Source: Algoriphagus sp. Y33 (GTDB lineage: Bacteria > Bacteroidota > Bacteroidia > Cytophagales > Cyclobacteriaceae). From it: a stretch of 64,000 nt of DNA. Shown here one piece after another: positions 9,035 through 16,352 of this stretch. The notes below the pieces were generated by a model. It saw nothing but the letters and a program-made list of their open reading frames with translations, was not told the DNA's origin and made no database searches. The stretch is from the NCBI RefSeq assembly GCF_014838715.1, contig NZ_CP061947.1, positions 3,968,001 to 4,032,000 on the forward strand. The letters run 5' to 3'. Made by a program: the position numbers and the translations under genes. Each line of letters starts with the position of its first letter. The first letter of the stretch is position 1.

Positions 9035-9067
9035 AACTCATCCAAAATTTTAAACTTTGGATGAGTT
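9035..9067. repeat. inverted repeat AACTCATCCAAA / TTTGGATGAGTT
   Basis: Two perfect 12-base arms (9035-9046 and 9056-9067) flank a 9-base AT-rich loop. It is part of the same palindrome-dense spacer. Confidence 0.65.
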
Positions 9068-9222
9068 AGCAGTAATGAGGAATAGTCATTCCAGTCTTTC
9101 ATTCCAATCTCCTTTCAGCATCCCCTGCCAATATCATAACCCGAAAAAAAAAACAGTTTTCAGGTCTTTTATTTTAATCCATAGCCATCTATCTTTCATG
9201 TGACTCTTAAAACGCTTTAACC

Positions 9223-11097
9223 TTGATTTCCAATTTTCATCGTGTTCAGCTTGTCCTGACTATCTTGTTCTGGCTTGGGATGAATTCCACGATCTATTCT
9301 CAAAAATTAAATTCCAACGGGAAAGAAGTATTTGATACCCTCATCAATAAGGCATGGCAGCTACGATATGTGAACTGGGACAGTGCCAAGGCTCTGGTCA
9401 ACCGGGCCGAAAACCTTCCCGATTTGACCAACTTACAGCTGGCCATGGTCGCCAATCAGCTTGGTGCACTATATTACATCAAAGGTGACTATGCCGCTTC
9501 TCTGAGAAATTACACCCTTGCGATCACCATGCTCAAGTCGGAAAATGACCTCACCCAGAAGGTTTTAGCACTGAACGGCCGTGGTCTGATCTATCTCAGT
9601 CAACACAGCTATGGTCAAGCAGTGGAGATTTTCCAAAAATGTATCGAAATCAACAGTCAGCTGGGCGATAGTTTAGCACTGGGAGCCAACTATCTGAACA
9701 AGGGAATTTCGCTGTCGGAATCCGGAAGATTCCAAGAAGCATTGGAAAGCCTCAAGCTTGGCATCCATGTAACCGCCTCTTATCCGGAAACACCCACCCG
9801 GTTCATGAATCTCAACAGGCAAGGTCAAATCCAGTTTGATCTGGGAAATTTGGAGGAAGCTAAAAAACTATTTCTGCAGGTAATAAGGGAAAATCCGACC
9901 CCAAACAATTGGGAAAAGACTTTTTCCAACACAGGTCTGGGTTTAATCGCCCTTGCCGAAACAAGACCACAAGAAGCACTGGATTATGGTCTGAAAGCAT
10001 ATCAATATGCAGAACTTGTCAATGCCTTCTGGGACAAAGAACGGGCCACCTCCCTAGTATCCAGCGCTTACGAAAAACTAGGTATGCATCAGGAGGCACT
10101 TGAGTATTCCCGACTCAACAAAAGCTATTCCGATAGCCTCTACAACGAAAACAAAAATGCTGAAATTAGCTACTTACAACTCCAGTTGGCGGAGGCAGAC
10201 AACGAGTCGCTTGATAAGGAGCGACAATTGAATAAACAAGCTGCTGAGTTTAGTCAAAAGACAGTTTTGGGTCTTGGCATTACCATGGTCATGCTGATCA
10301 CTTTGCTGCTTTTCCACAGAAAGTGGCTTAAAGAAAAAGTACATCTCAATAAACTCTTGCTTGAAAAGCAACATGAAATTCTTCACCAAAACAACGCCCT
10401 TCAATCCCTGAATGAGGAAAAAAACAAACTATTTTCCGTGCTTACCCATGATTTAAGAACCCCCATCAATTCAATCAAACAGATCCTGGAGGTACAAAAC
10501 GCCAATCTGTTCGACGAAAACGAAAAAAAACACATCAACCAACTCCTACTTAAGCAGGTCATTCAAACAGACCTGATGATGGATGAACTGATTCATTGGT
10601 CAATTGCGCAAATGGATGGCATAGTCACCGACCGATTGCCAGTTTCCCTGAAGCATCTGGTTGCGGAATGTATCGCCCAAAACGAACTTTTGACAATTAA
10701 CAAGGGACTTCAGGTTATATTTTCCCCTGAAAACCCAGCACTCCAAATCCTCGCGGACCGCACCCAAATAAAGATAATTATCCAAAACTGCCTTCAAAAC
10801 GCAATCAAATTCTCCTATCCGGGCGGAAGGATTTTTTTAGAAATCTCGGGAAAGGAAAGAGCTGTTATTTTGAAAATCAAAGATGAAGGAATAGGCATCT
10901 CACCTGATAAAATCCAGAAAATATTGAACCAAAAATCAATTATATCTTCTGAGACTGGAACTATTCAGGAGAAGGGGACCGGTCTGGGAATGCTCTTGGT
11001 GAAGCAGTTTTTAGAACTAAATCGAGGAAAACTTAACCTTCAAAGCCCAGCTGAAGGCGGTACGGAAATCATTCTTACTTTTGAAAAGGCTCTTTAA
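9223..11097 (+). CDS. TPR-containing sensor histidine kinase
   Basis: Membrane sensor kinase of 624 residues. Residues 1-26 are a signal sequence, ~60-320 are TPR-like helical repeats in the periplasm, ~335-360 a coiled coil running into one membrane helix (LGLGITMVMLITLLLF), then a second coiled coil and the kinase core. The phospho-acceptor is H409 in LTHDLRTP; the ATP lid shows QNCLQNAIKFS (N box), DEGIGIS (G1) and GTGLGMLLVKQF (G2). The only start that keeps the signal peptide is TTG at 9223, since an in-frame stop lies at 9208; the first ATG (9280) would remove it. No response-regulator gene adjoins, so it is an orphan kinase. The signal is unknown. Confidence 0.85.
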   Translation: MISNFHRVQLVLTILFWLGMNSTIYSQKLNSNGKEVFDTLINKAWQLRYVNWDSAKALVNRAENLPDLTNLQLAMVANQLGALYYIKGDYAASLRNYTLAITMLKSENDLTQKVLALNGRGLIYLSQHSYGQAVEIFQKCIEINSQLGDSLALGANYLNKGISLSESGRFQEALESLKLGIHVTASYPETPTRFMNLNRQGQIQFDLGNLEEAKKLFLQVIRENPTPNNWEKTFSNTGLGLIALAETRPQEALDYGLKAYQYAELVNAFWDKERATSLVSSAYEKLGMHQEALEYSRLNKSYSDSLYNENKNAEISYLQLQLAEADNESLDKERQLNKQAAEFSQKTVLGLGITMVMLITLLLFHRKWLKEKVHLNKLLLEKQHEILHQNNALQSLNEEKNKLFSVLTHDLRTPINSIKQILEVQNANLFDENEKKHINQLLLKQVIQTDLMMDELIHWSIAQMDGIVTDRLPVSLKHLVAECIAQNELLTINKGLQVIFSPENPALQILADRTQIKIIIQNCLQNAIKFSYPGGRIFLEISGKERAVILKIKDEGIGISPDKIQKILNQKSIISSETGTIQEKGTGLGMLLVKQFLELNRGKLNLQSPAEGGTEIILTFEKAL

Positions 11098-11241
11098 TAA
11101 GATCCGTAAGCTTCACTCCATGATACAGCGGATGTTTGCAGAAAGAGAATAGTACAATTTCACAGGAGATTTTCAGGAAACAAAAGGGACGGGCGGGCAT
11201 GATCAGTCGGGGAAAGCGGTTGAATTAGAATTCGACTCACA

Positions 11242-11880
11242 CTAAAACTTCCCCATCCGCACCAAACCCACCACAAAAAACCCATACTGTAGGATATTGA
11301 CCACATTGCGGAAACCCCAAAGCTGTGACCCAAAGTCCGTGTAGGAAAGCATATCTATAAAAAAACTACCAAAACAATAGAAAAAAATACCGGACAAGAT
11401 CCAGAACCAAGGGTATTGCATGATATCCTCGCGACTTTCTGCTATCCGTAGAAGAGCAAACGCAATTAAAAATGAACTGATAACCAGCATAAGGGCATAA
11501 ATAAAACCTCTCAAATTACCGCCTGCATGGTCTAGAATGAAGCGAATAAAGCCATCGCAGACAAAAAGTAAGTTTAATGCAAATAGGATCAGACTTTTCC
11601 AAAATTTGTTATTCTCAAATGACAGAAATTCAAATGCCAACCAGACAAAAAATATGGCCTCAAACCAGAGATATAAAAACTGGAAAAAAGCATGAATATA
11701 AAAACTATATCCATTCAAATATAAAAACCATCCCAATCCATCCACCAGTGCCCCAAAAAGAAGAAACGCAAAAAACAGGCAAAGTTTTAAATCGCCTGTC
11801 TTGAGTCTCCACCCCGCCAGTATCAAAGGAATCAATATGGCCAGAGTTGAAATTTCCTGAATAGGAATCCGGTTAAGCAT
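11242..11880 (-). CDS. seven-helix integral membrane protein, unknown function
   Basis: Hypothetical inner-membrane protein of 212 residues with about seven hydrophobic segments, rich in Phe, Trp and Tyr. No catalytic motif is visible. The size and profile match a Bacteroidota family of uncharacterised 7TM proteins often found near sensor kinases. It converges on the TPR kinase at 9223-11097 with 144 bp between and follows an unknown gene on the same strand 14 bp upstream (11895-12578), so these may be cotranscribed. Start: ATG at 11880. Confidence 0.7.
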   Translation of the reverse strand: MLNRIPIQEISTLAILIPLILAGWRLKTGDLKLCLFFAFLLFGALVDGLGWFLYLNGYSFYIHAFFQFLYLWFEAIFFVWLAFEFLSFENNKFWKSLILFALNLLFVCDGFIRFILDHAGGNLRGFIYALMLVISSFLIAFALLRIAESREDIMQYPWFWILSGIFFYCFGSFFIDMLSYTDFGSQLWGFRNVVNILQYGFFVVGLVRMGKF

Positions 11881-11894
11881 TTGCTATAAATCCA

Positions 11895-12578
11895 TTAAGG
11901 TTTAGGTGGCCAGGAGTATTGGAGTAAATATGGTTCTTCAATTGAATCATTTTTAGCAGGAAGCAACATATTGCCTTTAGAGTCCAATCCTACTAAAATG
12001 ATCCTTATTCTATTGCTCCCCTTATAATGTGGGGACATATCCAGTCCAAAAAAATATGCTATATAATGAACTTCTGAACTGTTGAGGAAACCAGAAACTT
12101 CCGGGAAGTTGTTTGTTTCAAAGAAACCTAAAGAATAATTATTATATCTTTCGATACCATTTTTAGGAAATTTCCACGAAAAATCGGCAATATGATTCAG
12201 GCAATTCTTTCTAGAAATAATAGTATCACCAACTCCCTGACTAATAGTAAACTTTATATTATTTATTGGATTTCCTCCTCCGGGAGCTGAAATCATTGAC
12301 TGGTCTAAAAGAAAAAAAGGGTCCCACAAATCTTCCGAAATCGGATAAAAAGGTACATCCGTAGGAATATAATCTACATTTGGTTCAAAAAATAATTTTA
12401 ATTTATTTTCTCCTTCGAGCCCAAACCAACACATAGTTCCTTTAAATGGGACGAACGGCATATTTATGAAAGAGCTTTTATTGATAACCCCTCCTATAGT
12501 TTGAAACTTTGATCCTTGAAATTCTTTAAGAAAACAATCAACTAAACTATTCGCATCTGATAATGAAATTTTAAACAT
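11895..12578 (-). CDS. hypothetical protein, 227 residues
   Basis: No family recognised. The protein has no signal peptide or membrane helix. It is aromatic-rich with beta-strand character; notable stretches are MCWFGLEGENKLKLFFEP (about 49-66) and RIRIILVGLDSKGNMLLP (about 191-208), the latter typical of a terminal beta-hairpin. It could be an immunity or cargo protein, but nothing in the sequence establishes this. Base composition is more AT-rich than the flanking genes, which may indicate acquired DNA. It sits between a short uncertain frame upstream and the 7TM gene downstream, all on the minus strand. Confidence 0.65.
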   Translation of the reverse strand: MFKISLSDANSLVDCFLKEFQGSKFQTIGGVINKSSFINMPFVPFKGTMCWFGLEGENKLKLFFEPNVDYIPTDVPFYPISEDLWDPFFLLDQSMISAPGGGNPINNIKFTISQGVGDTIISRKNCLNHIADFSWKFPKNGIERYNNYSLGFFETNNFPEVSGFLNSSEVHYIAYFFGLDMSPHYKGSNRIRIILVGLDSKGNMLLPAKNDSIEEPYLLQYSWPPKP

Positions 12579-12591
12579 AACATTCTATAAT

Positions 12592-12831
12592 TTAATTTTG
12601 AACACTAACCGAATTTTTAATCATAAGAGATAACCCAAGAAATATAACTCCAGAAAATTGTTTAATCACCTCATTAAGTTTCCCTTGGTCCGGCAGGATT
12701 TTCATATCACCAGATATTTCTATCTCTTTTTTAAAGTATGCTAAGCTCTTTTTTTTCTTTCTTCTAAAGAAGCGGAAAACAGATTTCGGTAACTCTGAGC
12801 TAGAATTTGGCGAAACAATGCTCAAACTCAA
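12592..12831 (-). CDS. possible small protein, 79 residues, uncertain start
   Basis: A short frame ends 13 bp upstream of the 227-residue gene on the same strand. It has a basic stretch (FRFFRRKKKKSLAYFKKE, about 19-36) and a hydrophobic end (FSGVIFLGLSLMI, about 59-71), consistent with a small membrane-anchored protein. It has no ATG before residue 43; only TTG codons at 12831 and 12825 are available, and a stop lies just upstream, so it may also be the remnant of a longer gene. Low confidence. Confidence 0.35.
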   Translation of the reverse strand: MSLSIVSPNSSSELPKSVFRFFRRKKKKSLAYFKKEIEISGDMKILPDQGKLNEVIKQFSGVIFLGLSLMIKNSVSVQN

Positions 12832-12860
12832 TGTTCAAGGATTGCCACGACTGATAATCG

Positions 12861-12902
12861 GTCATTGTATATTGTCCATTGCAAATTGGTCATTGATCAT
12901 TG
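12861..12902. repeat. six heptamer repeats ending in ATTG
   Basis: Six consecutive 7-base units each end in ATTG: GTCATTG, TATATTG, TCCATTG, CAAATTG, GTCATTG, ATCATTG. The last units overlap the stop codon region of the LytTR gene (12897). A period-7 array can slip and change the end of that reading frame. Confidence 0.7.
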
Positions 12903-13643
12903 ACCCCTCACCTTCCCCAAAAACTCCTCCTTCCTTCTTCGAGACACGTCCACCACACTTCCATCGCTAAGCTTTACCTGCCCGCCTTCTCCTTTCAAAT
13001 ATTCGGTGACATAATCCAGGTTGATCAAATGCGAATTATGCACACGGCAAAAGCCATGATGCTCCAGCATGGTTTCAACATCCTTGAGTGTTTTGGAAAC
13101 CAATATTTTGCGCTTGTCTTGTAGAAAAAACGTAGTGTACGTATTGTCTGATTCACAGCGTATCACCTCCTTTATTTCCACAAAAAGATAGCCGTGAAGC
13201 GTAGGCAAGGCGATCTTCGCTTTGTCCTTGGGAGACTGGAGATTGTAAATTAGCTGTTTGAGGTTTGGTGTCTGGTCTTCATTTTTCTCCAAGAACCGCT
13301 CTATTGCAGCCTTAAACTCTTTCGGGTAAATAGGTTTGAGTAAATAATCCAATGCCGCAAGCCGAAAAGCACGGATCGCAAAGTCTTGAAATGAAGTGAT
13401 GAATATCAGCTCAAAATCAATCGTATCAAGACTTGTGAGCCAGTCAAAAGACGTCCCTCCCGGCAGCATTACGTCGCAAAAAACCAAATCGGGATGCAGC
13501 TGCTTACATAGCCTATCGGCTTCATCAAGATCTCCCGCCTCACCTATGACCTGAATTTCTGGGTATCCGGCAAGCAAATGTTTCAGTTCCTCCCTCGCCT
13601 GCCGCTCATCTTCTATCAGTACTACTGTGTATATCTTTTTCAT
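12897..13643 (-). CDS. LytTR-family response regulator
   Basis: Cytoplasmic transcription regulator of 248 residues: a receiver domain (about 5-120) with phospho-acceptor D57 in VFCDVMLPGG and acidic pocket E11-D12, the switch lysine in LLKPIYPKEF (~103), then a LytTR DNA-binding domain (about 140-245) with CRVHNSHLINLDYV. It takes phosphate from the LytS-type kinase encoded directly upstream; the start codon overlaps the kinase stop by four bases (ATGA-type), so the two are translationally coupled. It probably binds direct repeats at target promoters, as LytTR proteins do; targets are unknown. Confidence 0.9.
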   Translation of the reverse strand: MKKIYTVVLIEDERQAREELKHLLAGYPEIQVIGEAGDLDEADRLCKQLHPDLVFCDVMLPGGTSFDWLTSLDTIDFELIFITSFQDFAIRAFRLAALDYLLKPIYPKEFKAAIERFLEKNEDQTPNLKQLIYNLQSPKDKAKIALPTLHGYLFVEIKEVIRCESDNTYTTFFLQDKRKILVSKTLKDVETMLEHHGFCRVHNSHLINLDYVTEYLKGEGGQVKLSDGSVVDVSRRRKEEFLGKVRGQ

Positions 13644-14482
13644 TCTTCTTCAAATGGAATTGTCAAGGTGACCAATCTTCCGCCTTGGGAATTTTCACTA
13701 TAGATATATCCGGCCTCTACTCCCGACCATTCATTCAGCGTTGCAAATCGCTCCTCCATCAAATGAATCCCCATACTACTCTTCTTCACCAAATTACTGA
13801 GATCAAAATCAGGCTTATTGTGTCTTGACTCACCTTCATCACTTATTTCACAGATCAGCATAGCATCGGTCTTTCGTCTTATTTTCAAGGAAATCCTCCC
13901 GCCTTGGCTCAATCCATGCCAAACAGCATTCTCCAAAAAAGGCTGTATCAGCATGGGAGGAATATAGGTGTTTCCCTTAGAAAGAGATTCATCACTCTTA
14001 AACTCAAATTCAAACGTATGCTCCATCCTCAACTGCTCAAGCTCTAGGTAAAGCTCATTTGCTTCAAATTCCTCCTGAAGGGTCACCCATTTCCGGGCCG
14101 AACTTTCCAGTACATAGCGGATGAGTTTTGAAAACTTGATCAGATATTCACTGGCTTCTCCCGGTTCTTGTTTTTGGATAAAATGATGAATGGAATTCAA
14201 GCAGTTGAAGATAAAATGGGGATTGATTTGTGCTCTAAGTGCTTTTAGCTCACCCTCTGCCTTACTCAATCGTAATTCCGTTTCTTTACGCTTAAAATCA
14301 GATTCTCTTCGGGACCGATAAATCACAAATATGATAAATGAAAAAGCCAAAACCACAGGTATCAACCCGAGTACCAGTGCCAAGGCTACCTCATTAGTAG
14401 AATCCTCAGGCACCAAATCCTTGGCAGCTTCTGTTTTTGCTTGAATCCAAAAAAATCTAAAATCAATCCAAGATGGATACAA
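13640..14482 (-). CDS. LytS-type sensor histidine kinase, frameshifted at its 5' end
   Basis: 280 residues from the TTG at 14482: one membrane helix (~31-55, VALALVLGLIPVVLAFSFII), a coiled coil (60-83), and a His_kinase (LytS/YehU type) domain with phospho-acceptor H89 in INPHFIFNCLN, IQPFLENAVWHG (N box) and a degenerate C-terminal lid. No ATG is available in this frame before the helix. On the minus strand an ATG at 14544 opens a leader-like peptide (MVKKAILRVSILTHS) that ends at a stop after a run of CTCA repeats. One extra CTCA unit would place this ATG exactly in frame with the kinase through LTLTAAAL, giving a normal N-terminal signal/anchor. So the window shows either an OFF phase variant, a fixed frameshift, or a gene that really starts at TTG by reinitiation. 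Partner regulator: 12897-13643. Confidence 0.85.
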   Translation of the reverse strand: MYPSWIDFRFFWIQAKTEAAKDLVPEDSTNEVALALVLGLIPVVLAFSFIIFVIYRSRRESDFKRKETELRLSKAEGELKALRAQINPHFIFNCLNSIHHFIQKQEPGEASEYLIKFSKLIRYVLESSARKWVTLQEEFEANELYLELEQLRMEHTFEFEFKSDESLSKGNTYIPPMLIQPFLENAVWHGLSQGGRISLKIRRKTDAMLICEISDEGESRHNKPDFDLSNLVKKSSMGIHLMEERFATLNEWSGVEAGYIYSENSQGGRLVTLTIPFEEE

Positions 14483-14493
14483 GGCAGCTGCGG

Positions 14494-14544
14494 TTAGGGT
14501 GAGTGAGTGAGTATTGAAACTCTTAAAATAGCCTTTTTAACCAT
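14494..14544 (-). other. interrupted 5' leader frame of the LytS-type kinase
   Basis: ATG at 14544 encodes 16 residues (MVKKAILRVSILTHSP) and stops at 14494-14496. The basic-then-hydrophobic profile is that of a signal peptide start. The distance from this ATG to the TTG at 14482 is 62 bases; adding one tetranucleotide makes 66, restoring the frame. Confidence 0.7.
14499..14512. repeat. tetranucleotide repeat (GTGA)3.5 in the kinase 5' end
   Basis: GTGAGTGAGTGAGT on the plus strand, i.e. CTCA repeats on the coding strand, lies exactly at the point where the leader frame and the kinase frame part. Gain of one unit joins them. Confidence 0.85.
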
Positions 14545-14724
14545 CAAATCTTTCAATTAGAGCTTACTTTTTATCTGTTTATAATTGATTTTTCTGATTA
14601 ATCCGTATGAAAGCACGTACTAGAACTATTTCTGGTGCTAGCATGAAAAAATTTCACTTACCCTAAGTAAAATCCAGCTTCTGGAGAAGCAGGATAACTT
14701 TCAGATATGTTTAAGCGGATAATT

Positions 14725-14760
14725 CACAAAAAAGCCCTTGCAGATATCCGCAAGGGCTTT
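14725..14760 (-). terminator. Rho-independent terminator of the SusCD-phosphoesterase operon
   Basis: Perfect 11-bp stem AAAGCCCTTGC / GCAAGGGCTTT (14731-14741 and 14750-14760), continuing into six T on the minus strand. It lies 18 bp after the phosphoesterase stop. Confidence 0.85.
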
Positions 14761-14777
14761 CACTAGTTTACTTTTTC

Positions 14778-16352
14778 TCAATAACCAATAACCCGTATAG
14801 TCGCTTCTCCGATATGTACTTGCCCAAACCGATCCGTAGCTTGCACGCTAATCTTATGCTCACCGGCTTTCAATCCATTAGGAATTGCTCCCCTCCAAAG
14901 GTGCTGGCTCCGGGCGGGATTGGAAGGTCTTTTTCCTTCGATCAATTCTTCTGTCACATCCCACTCGAACAAGTCTATCAAATAGGAAGGGTCGTAGTCG
15001 GACACTTTAGCGGCAGCCTTCCATTCTCCCCCATCAAACTTAATCAGCACCTCATCCCCTTCTCCACCCATGAAGAAGTTTACAAAAATCCCAGCTGTAG
15101 TTCTCTTGTCTTTTTCCAAAACTTTCGGAGCAAATATTTCCATCTGATAATCGCTGGACTTACCGGCTACCTGATAGCGGATTTTGTATTGATTTCCTTC
15201 AAAATGAATCAGCGCATAACCTTTTGGAGTACCGTCACGCATGGTGGATACAGGAACTCCTTTTTCATCCAACGTCCCCTTGTACCAATCCCCTGAAGTA
15301 GTTCCCACATTGTAATGATGATGCGGCTTATCCTGCTTCCAACCATCCTTTGTGTAAAATAAATCCTGCTTCTGCAAATGGGTGTGGGCAGACAAAGAAA
15401 GGGTATGAGGGAAATCAGCCAATAAATCAAAAATCTCCTGCCTATCCTCATCGCGGAAGGAATCTCCCTCCTCTGCCAGAGGAATATGCATTGCAATCAC
15501 AACCAGATGGTCTTTGGGGACAAACTTCAAATCATTTCTCAGGAAATCCAGCTGGTCCGGACGCAAACCTCCCCAATAACCTTGCTTATCTCTCGGATCC
15601 GGCCACAAGATATCGTCAACTACGATAAAATGAACCTTACCTACATTGTACGCATAAGCACTTGGGCCAAAATGGGCTTCGAAAGTTTCATCAGCAAACT
15701 CATCTTTATCCACATCATAATTCTGATCGTGATTTCCCATGACATTGTACCAAGGAAGGCCGACTTTAGCCACAGCCTTGGCATACGGAATAAATAAATC
15801 CAGATCGTCTCCCACCAAATCCCCTAAGGATAAACCGAACGCTGCATCCTGGATCCCTTCCACTTCACTCACTATACCCCGAGCGAAGAAATCCACTTCT
15901 TCCAGCGTGTAAGGCTGCGGATCACCGAAAATCAACGCAGTAAAATCATCAGGTTCCTCCGTGGCAGTCATCGCAAAGTTGATTTCCCTTGGCAACTCTC
16001 CCGTTGGGGCAGAACCTGCATATTTTAGTTCAGGCGAGCCGGTTGGCTTATGGATGTAATAGAACTGAGGTTTGTTCAAGGAGTCCAGCGCAACTGTAAA
16101 ACCACTTGGCTTGATCAGAAATAGCAGCTGACCATCTTCTAGGCTTATTTCGTAATAGCCTTTTTCATCTGTCTGGACTACCTCTTGACCATTGGATATG
16201 CTGACTGCCGGAAGTCCCCTTTCACGCCGCTGTTTCTTTCCATCTCCATTTGCATCATGATAAACATAGCCCTTTGCCAATTCTTGGGAAAAGGCTGTCA
16301 GATTTGTAAGGATCAGGGCAGCTGCCAGCCCCATTTGCATAATTTTTTTCAT
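14778..16352 (-). CDS. calcineurin-like metallophosphoesterase, periplasmic
   Basis: 524 residues with a signal peptide (1-23). Residues ~28-85 are a small beta-sandwich with a Ca-like loop YHDANGDGKKQRRERG, as in the N-terminal domain of the Bacteroidota 'calcineurin-like phosphoesterase C-terminal domain' group. The catalytic core (~135-345) has all di-metal motifs: D144 in FGDPQ, D178 in LGDL, GNHD (206-209), H289 and AHTH (322-325). A C-terminal beta domain (~370-524) follows. It should cleave phosphomonoesters or diesters. I chose ATG at 16352 because it overlaps the SusD stop (ATGA) and gives a clean signal peptide; a start at 16364 would add MVGK. Genetic coupling to SusC/SusD suggests that a phosphorylated or phosphodiester-linked nutrient is processed before uptake. 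Confidence 0.85.
   Translation of the reverse strand: MKKIMQMGLAAALILTNLTAFSQELAKGYVYHDANGDGKKQRRERGLPAVSISNGQEVVQTDEKGYYEISLEDGQLLFLIKPSGFTVALDSLNKPQFYYIHKPTGSPELKYAGSAPTGELPREINFAMTATEEPDDFTALIFGDPQPYTLEEVDFFARGIVSEVEGIQDAAFGLSLGDLVGDDLDLFIPYAKAVAKVGLPWYNVMGNHDQNYDVDKDEFADETFEAHFGPSAYAYNVGKVHFIVVDDILWPDPRDKQGYWGGLRPDQLDFLRNDLKFVPKDHLVVIAMHIPLAEEGDSFRDEDRQEIFDLLADFPHTLSLSAHTHLQKQDLFYTKDGWKQDKPHHHYNVGTTSGDWYKGTLDEKGVPVSTMRDGTPKGYALIHFEGNQYKIRYQVAGKSSDYQMEIFAPKVLEKDKRTTAGIFVNFFMGGEGDEVLIKFDGGEWKAAAKVSDYDPSYLIDLFEWDVTEELIEGKRPSNPARSQHLWRGAIPNGLKAGEHKISVQATDRFGQVHIGEATIRVIGY

Larger units (their letters stand above)
8836..9222. other. repeat-rich spacer between divergent genes
   Basis: 387 bp with no gene. 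It contains two direct copies of TTCGGTCAC (8903-8933), a perfect 15-bp palindrome (8966-8996) and another inverted repeat (9035-9067), listed separately. It must also hold the promoters of the orphan gene (minus) and the TPR kinase (plus); no clear TAnnTTTG box was identified. Confidence 0.6.

Noticed and set aside
14814..15296. 160-residue plus-strand frame inside the phosphoesterase
   Set aside because: Antisense shadow of a gene with full catalytic motifs.
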